This document shows positions 42,303-49,556 of a DNA stretch of 64,000 nt, in pieces. Under the pieces are notes generated by a model. That model was given only the letters and a program-made list of their open reading frames with translations. It was not told the origin of the DNA and searched no databases. Source of the stretch: Pseudomonas sp. JUb42 (GTDB lineage: Bacteria > Pseudomonadota > Gammaproteobacteria > Pseudomonadales > Pseudomonadaceae); contig NZ_JANUFD010000017.1 of NCBI RefSeq assembly GCF_024807945.1, positions 124,001 through 188,000 on the forward strand. The letters run 5' to 3'. Every line of letters starts with the position of its first letter. Position 1 is the stretch's first letter. Position numbers and translations under genes: made by a program.

Positions 42303-43459
42303 GCCGCACTTCCCGCTCGCCCGAGGCGCACCATCAGCTCGGGGTACTGTTCGCGCAGGCGTTCATCATTGACCCGCCCGGTGCGAGTCATGAACTGATA
42401 GACAAATTCCTCGGGGGAGTAAGTGTCCATCCACTGCCCCATCCGCTCATACCAGAGATAGGAACGCTCTGAGGCGCCAATCAGCTTCTGCTTGCTCGGC
42501 CGATGTGTGCGCTCATAAGCCGCCAGGCCTGCACCGGCATCGCCATTACAGGCCAGCAGTGCCTCGGCCAGGGCAATGGCATCGTTCATGGCAATGCGCG
42601 TGCCGGAACCTATGGAGAAATGCGCGCTGGCCAGTGCATCACCCACCAGTACATGACGGCCGTGGGTCCAGTGGGCATTGCGGATCACCGGGAATTGCCG
42701 CCAGACGACGCGGGCGTTGCCACTGATCAGCGGCGCACCCTCCAGCTCAGGCGCGAAGATTTCCTCCATAAGGGCCTGACGCTGCCCTTCAGTCATCTGG
42801 CCGAGGGCGAGACGCTCCCAGGTAGCATCGTCACACTCGGCGACAAAGGTGCTCATCTCGTCGCTGTAGGCATAGTAATGAGCGACGAAATGGCCACCCT
42901 GATATTTGCGAAAGACCAGGGCCGAGGCGGCAAAGACTTTGCTCGTCCCGTACCAGGCGAAATGATTGCCCAGCGTATTGCTGGTCGTGGCGAAACCCTG
43001 CTCGAACTCGCGACGAATCACTGAGTTGATGCCGTCGGCGCCCACCACTACATCGGCATCCTGCAAGCCGAGCCGAGCCAGGTCTGCGGTGCTTTCAATA
43101 CGCTCGCGATAGTGCACCACCACGCCAGCCTGCTCGGCGTGCTGCTCAAGGATCTGCAACAGCGTGAGCCTGGGAATCGCCCCGCCCTTGACCGGCAGGC
43201 GAAAGCCGATCGGAGTTTCCGCCTGGACAATAATCTGGTGCTGATGCTGTCGGGTTGCTTCGGATAGCGCGTCATAAGAGTCGGCATCGGCCTCGCGCAG
43301 CTGTTGCAAGCCACTGTCGGCCAGCACTACGCCAAAACCGAAGGTGGCGTCCGCCGCGTTCTGCTCAATGACTTCGACGGTCCACCGGGGTGCGCGGCGC
43401 TTGAGTAGCAAGGCAAGGTACAGGCCGGACGGACCGCCGCCGACGATAGCTACTTTCAT
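42299..43459 (-). CDS. FAD monooxygenase similar to salicylyl-CoA 5-hydroxylase
   Basis: A 386-residue group A flavoprotein. 'MKVAIVGGGPSGLYLALLLK' is the FAD-binding GxGxxG, 'ADVVVGADGINSVIRREFEQ' the DG motif, and 'HVLVGDALASAHFSIGSGTR' followed by 'IAMNDAIALAEAL' the GD motif. The wording after the first strand ('EQNAADATFGFGVVLADSGL') is that of salicylyl-CoA 5-hydroxylase (SdgC) and 2-aminobenzoyl-CoA monooxygenase, which act on CoA thioesters rather than free acids. ATG 43459 overlaps the VOC gene stop by 4 bp. The extra reductase half of long relatives is absent. The true substrate is unknown. Confidence 0.85.
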   Translation of the reverse strand: MKVAIVGGGPSGLYLALLLKRRAPRWTVEVIEQNAADATFGFGVVLADSGLQQLREADADSYDALSEATRQHQHQIIVQAETPIGFRLPVKGGAIPRLTLLQILEQHAEQAGVVVHYRERIESTADLARLGLQDADVVVGADGINSVIRREFEQGFATTSNTLGNHFAWYGTSKVFAASALVFRKYQGGHFVAHYYAYSDEMSTFVAECDDATWERLALGQMTEGQRQALMEEIFAPELEGAPLISGNARVVWRQFPVIRNAHWTHGRHVLVGDALASAHFSIGSGTRIAMNDAIALAEALLACNGDAGAGLAAYERTHRPSKQKLIGASERSYLWYERMGQWMDTYSPEEFVYQFMTRTGRVNDERLREQYPELMVRLGRAGSAA

Positions 43460-44304
43460 CGCTGGGCTCCCCGACTGATCTGCAAGCGATAGCGACCGAA
43501 CTCGGTGACCTCGCCGACGAAACCACCCGTCAGCGCCGCGTTCCACAATGCCGGGACAAAGCCGAGCTTCTTGCGTTCGAACACCAGCGCGTCGGTGGCC
43601 GTGATCTTCCAGTAGCCATTGTCCAGACGCTCGAGGCCGTACTCCGGATTGTCCCGGGCAGCCTCCACCAGGGGCTGAAACTCGGGCGCGTCGAGCACGA
43701 ACAGGGCGATTTCATCGGTGTTATCCGGTGCGATGGCACTGGCCTTGTCCAGCCAGACCTGATCGATGCCGATGAAAGGCCTGCCGCCGGCAAGATGGGC
43801 ATCTTCTTGGGCCATAGCTGCTTCCAGGGTACGGGTCGCATCCTCGCCATCCAGGGCGTTCATTGGTCGTTCCTGAATGGTGATCTCCATGTAGTAGCCG
43901 TTCGGGTCGTTGAAATAGATCGACTCGATCAGTTCGTGGCGAATCTGGAAAATCAGCGCGATACCTTGGTTTTCCAGGCGATCACGCCATTCCAGCAACT
44001 CTTCACGAGTGTTTACGCGCCACGCGGTATGGGTCGCCTCGTAACGATAATCGGCCACCGGCCTGGTGTAATCGGGCTGTTCGGTGTCGATGTAATAGAA
44101 GAACGCGATGGTGCTGTGATTACCGCTGTCGAAAAAGAAATGCAGGAAGTCCGGATGGTTGGAAGGACCCCAGGCACGCGCGGAAATGGCGTGCACCAGT
44201 GGCAGGCCCAACTTGTCCCGATAGAACTCTACGGTTTCACGCAGCTTCCAAGTGGGTCTGGCGGTGTGATGAACGCCTTTGAGAATGGGCTGTTTGACAG
44301 TCAT
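43456..44304 (-). CDS. VOC-superfamily protein, possible ring-cleavage dioxygenase
   Basis: A 282-residue protein. The first 150 residues have paired VOC repeats: 'ILKGVHHTARPTWKLRETVE' (His ligand), 'YEATHTAWRVNTREELLEWR' (second His) and 'YFNDPNGYYMEITIQ' (Glu), a 2-His-1-Glu metal set as in extradiol dioxygenases. The last 110 residues are a separate unknown domain ending 'EVTEFGRYRLQIS'. The start ATG 44304 (MTVKQPILKG) is clear. It lies between the CoA ligase and the flavoprotein, where a ring-opening enzyme would be expected. An isomerase or a lactonising role is an alternative. Confidence 0.8.
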   Translation of the reverse strand: MTVKQPILKGVHHTARPTWKLRETVEFYRDKLGLPLVHAISARAWGPSNHPDFLHFFFDSGNHSTIAFFYYIDTEQPDYTRPVADYRYEATHTAWRVNTREELLEWRDRLENQGIALIFQIRHELIESIYFNDPNGYYMEITIQERPMNALDGEDATRTLEAAMAQEDAHLAGGRPFIGIDQVWLDKASAIAPDNTDEIALFVLDAPEFQPLVEAARDNPEYGLERLDNGYWKITATDALVFERKKLGFVPALWNAALTGGFVGEVTEFGRYRLQISRGAQR

Positions 44305-44329
44305 TTGAATCTCTCCTCTGAACAGAGTT

Positions 44330-46069
44330 TCAGTTGGCGTATTGAGCCCGCTCGCGCTCGACGTTTTCCTTGACGATCTCGCGCAGCCTTTCCTTGCTGA
44401 GCTTTCCTGAGGCGCTGAGGGGGAAGGCTTCGAGCACCTCGACACGCTCCGGCCACTTGAACTTGGCCAGGCCGTAGTCCTGCAGGAACTCGCCCAATTG
44501 TGCGACCGTCGGTACCGTGAAGCCCTGGCGCAGGACAATTGCCACGCACAGACGCTCGTCGAAGACCGGGTCCGGATATCCCACGGCGGCAATGGCAGCG
44601 ACTGCCGGATGGCCGGACACCGCCATTTCCACTTCTTCGCAATTGATCTTTTCGCCGCCGCGACTGACCAGATCCTTCAGGCGCCCGCAGAACACGTAGT
44701 AGGTCTTGCCGTCGATCAGCTTGGTGTACATGAGGTCGCCGGAGCGGTAGTAGCCGTCGCTGGTGAAGGTCTCGCGATTGCGCTCTTCGGCGTTGTAGTA
44801 GCCGTGAATGGTGTACGGCCCCTTGAACACCGGCTCGCCGATTTCCCCCGGCTGGGCATCCTGTTCGGTGCCGGGAACCACAATGCGGATCTCATCGAAC
44901 TCCGAGACCGGGCGGCCGTTGGTAGTGGCGTGAGCTTCATCGGGGTCATCCCTGTGAGTGAGCGCGATCACACCCTCGGTGATGCCGAAAATATTGTGGG
45001 TACGCACGCCCAACAGCTTCTGCAGCTTGGCGGCGCTGTTGGCGACGATCACGCCACGGGCGTTGGACAGGTCCACGCGCCCTTCATGGATCGCCGACTC
45101 AAGGCGGGCAATGATCGGCCCGCCGAGCATCAGCCAGGTCGGCCGCGTCGTCGCGATCAACGAGATCAGCGTCTCGGGCAGCAGATCCGGGGTCACTGTG
45201 ACCGTGCCGCCGGTCATCAGGAAGGGGCCGAAGCAACAGCCCATATTCAGGTTGTGGACCATGGGCTGGGGCATGAACAGCGTGTCGTCAGGCTCGAAGC
45301 CCAGCCAGTTGGCCACGGCGCGCATGTTGTAGAGGTATTCGTTATGAAAGCGCGGAATGATCTTCGGCACCCCGGTAGTCCCGCCGGACAACTGGAAGAC
45401 AGCGACCTGAAAAGGATCCAGACATACGTCTGCCAGCAAGGCTTGCGCCTCATCCAGCGAGATCCCGGCGATCAGCCCATCCTGCAGCAGCACGCCGGCC
45501 TGCGGCTCACCGCGCACCTGCATGATCAGTCGCAGGGACGGGGTAAGCGCCTGCATCTTGCGGGCGAAGGCAACACTGTCGAACTTTGCATCATCGCCCT
45601 GGACGATATGCAGCTTGGCCTCGCCCAGTTCGGCCAGATAACCGATTTCGCGCTCGCGATGGGCGGCCATGGTGCAGATGGGAATCAGCCCCGCCTTGAG
45701 GCAGGCAAAGAAGGCGATGACCAGTTGTTCGCTGTCGCGCAGCTGGAAGATCACTCGATCCAGCGGCTGCAGGCCCTGCTGGAGGAAAGCCCCTGCCAGG
45801 CGCGTCGACAGGCTATCGAGTTGCGCGTAAGTGACATGCAGGTCCGGCCCTAGGAGCGCGACATTGTCCGGGAACTGGCGGACGACGCTGCTGAACCCGT
45901 CTACCAGGGTCTCAAAACCCAAGGCGCCCTGGGCGACATAACGGTCAAGCTCGCTTGGCCTTGGATAGACCACGCCAGGAATCGGCGCCGCCACTTGAGT
46001 CAGTCTTGCGCCTGCGCCAGCGTTGAACTGCTTGGCAGTGGTAGCGGTTTCATTTGTTGTAATTGTCAT
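44330..46069 (-). CDS. Aryl-acid AMP/CoA ligase, EntE/SdgA-like
   Basis: A 579-residue ANL-superfamily ligase. The A3 loop is 'AVFQLSGGTTGVPKIIPRFH' (about 225-242), A5 is 'HNIFGITEGVIA', A7 'GYYRSGDLMYTKLIDGKTYY', A8 'GRLKDLVSRGGEKINCEEVE' and A10 'PLSASGKLSKERLREI' with the catalytic Lys. 'SRGGEKINCEEVE' and 'YGLAKFKWPERVEVLEAFPL' are wording of 2,3-dihydroxybenzoate/salicylate-AMP ligases (EntE, DhbE, SdgA). It should activate an ortho-hydroxylated aromatic acid. There is no carrier protein or CoA transferase nearby, so it may form the CoA ester itself. It starts 20 bp after the hydrolase gene. Confidence 0.92.
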   Translation of the reverse strand: MTITTNETATTAKQFNAGAGARLTQVAAPIPGVVYPRPSELDRYVAQGALGFETLVDGFSSVVRQFPDNVALLGPDLHVTYAQLDSLSTRLAGAFLQQGLQPLDRVIFQLRDSEQLVIAFFACLKAGLIPICTMAAHREREIGYLAELGEAKLHIVQGDDAKFDSVAFARKMQALTPSLRLIMQVRGEPQAGVLLQDGLIAGISLDEAQALLADVCLDPFQVAVFQLSGGTTGVPKIIPRFHNEYLYNMRAVANWLGFEPDDTLFMPQPMVHNLNMGCCFGPFLMTGGTVTVTPDLLPETLISLIATTRPTWLMLGGPIIARLESAIHEGRVDLSNARGVIVANSAAKLQKLLGVRTHNIFGITEGVIALTHRDDPDEAHATTNGRPVSEFDEIRIVVPGTEQDAQPGEIGEPVFKGPYTIHGYYNAEERNRETFTSDGYYRSGDLMYTKLIDGKTYYVFCGRLKDLVSRGGEKINCEEVEMAVSGHPAVAAIAAVGYPDPVFDERLCVAIVLRQGFTVPTVAQLGEFLQDYGLAKFKWPERVEVLEAFPLSASGKLSKERLREIVKENVERERAQYAN

Positions 46070-46089
46070 GAGTGCACGCTCTGGTCTTG

Positions 46090-47340
46090 TTAGAAGTTGT
46101 GCTGAAGCCAACGTTGTAAATGCCTGCCGGCAAGGACTTGCCCGGACGTTTCTCCCTCTTCAAGGGCCTGGCCATGGTGATTGCCGCGAACCCGGTGGCG
46201 CTCTTTGTTCGAGGTCGCCAGCGCTGCGAAAATAGCCTCCGCGTCCTCGGGAAATACGCAGTTATCTCCTGTGTACTCGATGAGCAACGTGGGTTGCTCG
46301 ATGGCATGAGCGCACTTATCCAATGATGCATTCGAGGACAACCCCGACCACGTCGACAGCCAGGACTCCGGCGTGACGATCCGGCCGAAGCCGACACTGC
46401 CCAGATTGGAGACAAAAGGGTCGCTGCCCCACAGCGAACCCACGAAACGGTCGGACGGATCCAGAGAAGTGTCCCAGCAGCGCAGGTCGGCATCGGTCCG
46501 CCAGACCTGGAATATCGCGCCATGGGCAGCCAGTGCCCGGTCCTCTGCACCAGCACCGGACTTGAGGCGATTGCGCGCAGCCTGGCGACGCTCCACCAGC
46601 GCCCTGGCGTGAGCGTCGATACGTGCGACTCGCTGCCGCTGTGCGGTGCGATAGCGCTCGATAAACCCGGCGCGGTAGCTGGCAGAGTCGGGCGGCAGGC
46701 AGAATCCATTCGCTTCGCTGAAGGGGTCCAGGGCCGGATCGACCGAGAATGCATCCAGTTCGTCGACCACCGATGGGTCCATGGCATTCATCAGCAGAAT
46801 GCCCTGCCCCGGATGGGGCGAGACCAGGGCGATGCCGTCAGCCACTGGAAAGTCCGCGCTGTCGAATCGGGTAACGCGCCCGGCCGGAGTCTTGGCGATA
46901 CGCTCCTGCGGCGCACACAACGACTGCTGGTTGTAATAGGCAAACAGACCGGCGCCACCCGAGTTACCCAGCAGCACGATCGTCTCGAAACCCTGCGCCC
47001 GCAGGTAGCGCATGCCGGCCGCCACGTCATAGAGGGCAAATTCGTGCTCCAGGCGCAGGTCGTTGCCAATGGAGCGCGCGCCCTGCACCCAGCAGGCCCA
47101 CCCGGCGTCAAGGGCATCCGGAACCAGGTAGTGAGTCACCACCAGTTCCCGTGGATGCATGATGAACACCACCTTGCGTTCGCCGCCCCGGGAAAACAGC
47201 ACCCCTAACGCACCCTGACCGTCCTGAGTGGTCAACGGGCTGGGGGTCGCGCTGAAAGGAACGGTCATGCGCTCTCCTTGCCAGGATGCGCCACGCAAAC
47301 CGGCAGTAACCGCGACTTTCTTGTTATTGGGGTTCGCCAT
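46090..47340 (-). CDS. Alpha/beta-hydrolase, 416 residues
   Basis: An alpha/beta hydrolase with nucleophile Ser127 in 'IVLLGNSGGAGLFAYYNQQS' (GNSGG), a C-terminal acid in 'LLIEYTGDNCVFPED' and His in 'VRGNHHGQALEEG'. It is larger than C-C hydrolases such as BphD (about 285). A cap region of some 170 residues lies between. Two starts each have a good ribosome site: ATG 47340 (MANPNNKKVAV, AGGAG) and ATG 47268 (MTVPFSATPSP, AAGGAGA). It is the first gene of the set and is divergent from the TetR gene. Hydrolysis of an ester or of a C-C bond in the ring-opened product are both possible. Confidence 0.8.
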   Translation of the reverse strand: MANPNNKKVAVTAGLRGASWQGERMTVPFSATPSPLTTQDGQGALGVLFSRGGERKVVFIMHPRELVVTHYLVPDALDAGWACWVQGARSIGNDLRLEHEFALYDVAAGMRYLRAQGFETIVLLGNSGGAGLFAYYNQQSLCAPQERIAKTPAGRVTRFDSADFPVADGIALVSPHPGQGILLMNAMDPSVVDELDAFSVDPALDPFSEANGFCLPPDSASYRAGFIERYRTAQRQRVARIDAHARALVERRQAARNRLKSGAGAEDRALAAHGAIFQVWRTDADLRCWDTSLDPSDRFVGSLWGSDPFVSNLGSVGFGRIVTPESWLSTWSGLSSNASLDKCAHAIEQPTLLIEYTGDNCVFPEDAEAIFAALATSNKERHRVRGNHHGQALEEGETSGQVLAGRHLQRWLQHNF

Positions 47341-47387
47341 CTTGGGCTCTCCTGCATGATCCCGAAAGATCGTTCGAATGAGTTTTT

Positions 47388-47515
47388 TGAGATAGCCTCA
47401 ATTAACTCTGAAGCAAAGATAAAACCAAATCTGAGAGGGTGTCAATTAGCATCGATAAAAAATTTCGAGGCGACCAGAACCTTCGCCAGGTGATAATCTG
47501 AGGCGGTATCAATTA
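47388..47515. promoter_or_regulatory. Three direct repeats TGAG-N6-TCAATTA (operator candidates)
   Basis: Copies at 47388-47404, 47432-47448 and 47499-47515 share exactly TGAG-N6-TCAATTA, with core TGA-N7-TCA. The second and third extend upstream as AATCTGAG. The first also makes the inverted repeat TTGAG/CTCAA. They lie between the divergent hydrolase and TetR starts, and the third is just upstream of the tetR ribosome site. Confidence 0.65.
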
Positions 47516-47533
47516 AGCCCAAGGAAAGCCGGG

Positions 47534-48280
47534 ATGCCTGAAAAGACCAAAGCTGCCGCCACAGCCAAGACGACACCGACGAAGAGAGTCGGGCGTCGCC
47601 CCAAGAGCGGTCAGGATGTTTCGCGCGACGCCATGGTCGAATGCGCCATCAGGATTGCTCGTACCGAGTCCCTGAGCGAAGTCAGCATGGTCAGGATCGG
47701 CAAGGAACTGGGGGTGGCGGCCGGCATGGTCCACTATCACTTGGGAAGCCGCGATGAATTGATCAGTGCGGTGATCAACGCCGCGTTCAAGGAACGCCTC
47801 GAACGCCTGCCTACGCCCACCGGCCAGTGGCGCACCGATCTTGAGCAGTTCGCGCGCTCATCCCTCGATACCATGGGGCGTTGGCCGGGCCTGGCAACTT
47901 ACATCCTCACGGAAAACAAATTTCGCCTGTTCCAACGCGTGCAACCGGGCGAAATCGACTACGGCCTGGCCTATTTCGACCATATGGGGCGAATTCTCAT
48001 GGCAATGGGTCTGGCCGGTCCGATGGCGGCCATGGCCTATCACCTGTTGCTGCTGTTCGTTTCGGTCATCGCCGCCGAAAAAGAAAACCGCCAGTCACCG
48101 CAGACCCACGGTGATTTCATCAGCGGCTATCTGGCGAAATTCGCCCAGGACAGCTATCCGGGCGCCGCCTATCTCGCCGCCCCCTTCTCTGCGCTCGACA
48201 GTCCCGCAGCCTATGACGCGGGAGTTGCGATCATGCTGGATGGTTTTGCCAAGTGGATCGGGTCGCCCGCGGTCGCCTGA
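47534..48280 (+). CDS. TetR-family regulator of the aromatic-CoA cluster
   Basis: A 248-residue TetR protein. After a Lys/Thr-rich leader (KTKAAATAKTTPTKRVGRRP), the HTH is 'AMVECAIRIARTESLSEVSM' and 'VRIGKELGVAAGMVHYHLGS'. The C-terminal domain ('YHLLLLFVSVIAAEKENRQS' region) is long. It is divergent from the eight-gene set and should repress it; the three repeats in between include one beside its own start, so autorepression is likely. The ligand may be the aryl-CoA, as for other TetR regulators of CoA pathways. The 348 bp after it (48281-48628) contain no gene that I support. Confidence 0.92.
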   Translation: MPEKTKAAATAKTTPTKRVGRRPKSGQDVSRDAMVECAIRIARTESLSEVSMVRIGKELGVAAGMVHYHLGSRDELISAVINAAFKERLERLPTPTGQWRTDLEQFARSSLDTMGRWPGLATYILTENKFRLFQRVQPGEIDYGLAYFDHMGRILMAMGLAGPMAAMAYHLLLLFVSVIAAEKENRQSPQTHGDFISGYLAKFAQDSYPGAAYLAAPFSALDSPAAYDAGVAIMLDGFAKWIGSPAVA

Positions 48281-48567
48281 CCCAGGTGATCGAAGTGGTG
48301 ATCGTGACTGAGCGATGTCGCGCCAAGGTGCTTGATCTGAACTGTCGCTGACTTTCTTTCCCGCACCTTCGCCAATGAAAGAGCATTGTTCGACTAATAT
48401 ATTCGGGCATAAATCGCGGGAAAATAGCGCTTCTCGCCAGGACCTCGCCAGCCAGAACCATAGCTAACAACCATTATTCATTGCAATCCCAAGGCTGGCA
48501 GCCTGCCATTACGGCAAAACCCCTACCCTGCAAGGGTTTCATCATTTTTTAGACAAAAAAAACAAAA

Positions 48568-48595
48568 TTGCACCTACCCAAAAGCTGGCTATATT
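48568..48595 (+). promoter_or_regulatory. Sigma70-like promoter of the orphan gene at 48629
   Basis: TTGCAC (48568-48573), 16-bp spacer, TATATT (48590-48595), 33 bp before the start codon. The sequence around it (48540-48570) is notably AT-rich for this genome. ACCCTGCAAGGGT at 48525 is a small palindrome just upstream. Confidence 0.55.
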
Positions 48596-48628
48596 CCTTT
48601 CTCCATCACTCATTTGAAAGGACGCAAC

Positions 48629-49309
48629 ATGACCTCATCCGGCGTTTCGCAATCTTCTATTCAGGGACTGATTAAGTTCACAGGTTTTTACATGGTGGAC
48701 TCGACGATCGGCTCCTTTGTCATGATTGACACTGAGCTGGTCAGCACGTCCGGTTTGGCGACTTACAAGGCCACTCTCACCGTTTCCTGGGATGGGCAGA
48801 CCTCCCAACAAGTCTCGCTGCAGGACAATTACACTTTCAGCAGCGACACTCTGGTCATCACTCCTACTCTACTTGGCGGTATAAGCGCTACGCTCGCCTT
48901 CAGCCAAAATCCGGGTTTCAACGCAGTATCCGGCACTGTCAGCAACGGGACCGCGCAATCGCTTCAGGTATCGGGCACATCGCAGTTCATGCCGATCGAG
49001 CTGAATTTGTGGAGCGGCACCTACTACGCACAAGGCGCAGAGGACAACGGCGTATACCCCTATACCGCGACCTTGCAGGTCAAGGGAGATGGAACCGTAT
49101 ATTACGCAGCAGATGGGGCTTCTCTGACCCAGGTGCAGGACTATAGCTACGACTACGCCATGTTTGTCATCGCGCTGATACTCGATTCCGGCAAAGTCAC
49201 CCTCTTCGAAATGGGCACCGCCTCCGGCTGGGGCCGCGTGGCAGGTAATGCCGAGCATGGTCAGTTGCTGGTGAGCATCAAGTTGCAGCAGCAAGTGAAA
49301 AATCTCTGA
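48629..49309 (+). CDS. Orphan beta-rich protein, unknown function
   Basis: A 226-residue protein without signal peptide. ATG 48629 follows AAAGGA. It is rich in Ser, Thr, Gly, Tyr and alternating hydrophobics ('TGFYMVDSTIGSFVMIDTEL', 'GTVSNGTAQSLQVSGTSQFM', 'LWSGTYYAQGAEDNGVYPYT'), so an all-beta fold is likely, perhaps in two similar halves (about 10-115 and 120-226), each opening with an aromatic-rich strand. I see no Cys and no catalytic motif. Composition is unlike the neighbours and the promoter region is AT-rich, which hints at acquisition from elsewhere. No family is recognised. Confidence 0.7.
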   Translation: MTSSGVSQSSIQGLIKFTGFYMVDSTIGSFVMIDTELVSTSGLATYKATLTVSWDGQTSQQVSLQDNYTFSSDTLVITPTLLGGISATLAFSQNPGFNAVSGTVSNGTAQSLQVSGTSQFMPIELNLWSGTYYAQGAEDNGVYPYTATLQVKGDGTVYYAADGASLTQVQDYSYDYAMFVIALILDSGKVTLFEMGTASGWGRVAGNAEHGQLLVSIKLQQQVKNL

Positions 49310-49374
49310 TAGCGAGAGAGGGTCCGCAGCCTTCGCTGTGGTTTTTTGCAGATCACACAACCCTTACCGACTCC

Positions 49375-49440
49375 AGGGCCGGCTTCAGCCGGGAGTGCAT
49401 CATCGGCTTTAACAACTCCCTCCCGGCTAAAACCGGTCCT
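49375..49440. repeat. REP doublet, family E
   Basis: AGGGCCGGCTTCAGCCGGGAG (left) and CTCCCGGCTAAAACCGGTCCT (right) with a short 24-bp centre. Imperfect arms. Confidence 0.85.
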
Positions 49441-49556
49441 ACGGGTCCGCGCAGTGTCGTTTTCGGTTCACCCGCAATCCAGGTGCAACTTTCCAGCGTT
49501 TCTGATTTCATTGTTCATACGCAATTGAAAGTCAAAATCCGGCGCAGGAAAGAACG

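Noticed and set aside
44498..45853. 451-residue plus-strand open frame opposite the aryl ligase
   Set aside because: Shadow of the ligase, whose A3 to A10 motifs are complete on the minus strand.
48231..48470. 79-residue minus-strand frame after the cluster's TetR gene
   Set aside because: Overlaps the TetR 3' end, lacks a ribosome site and has Arg/Thr-rich composition typical of non-coding frames.
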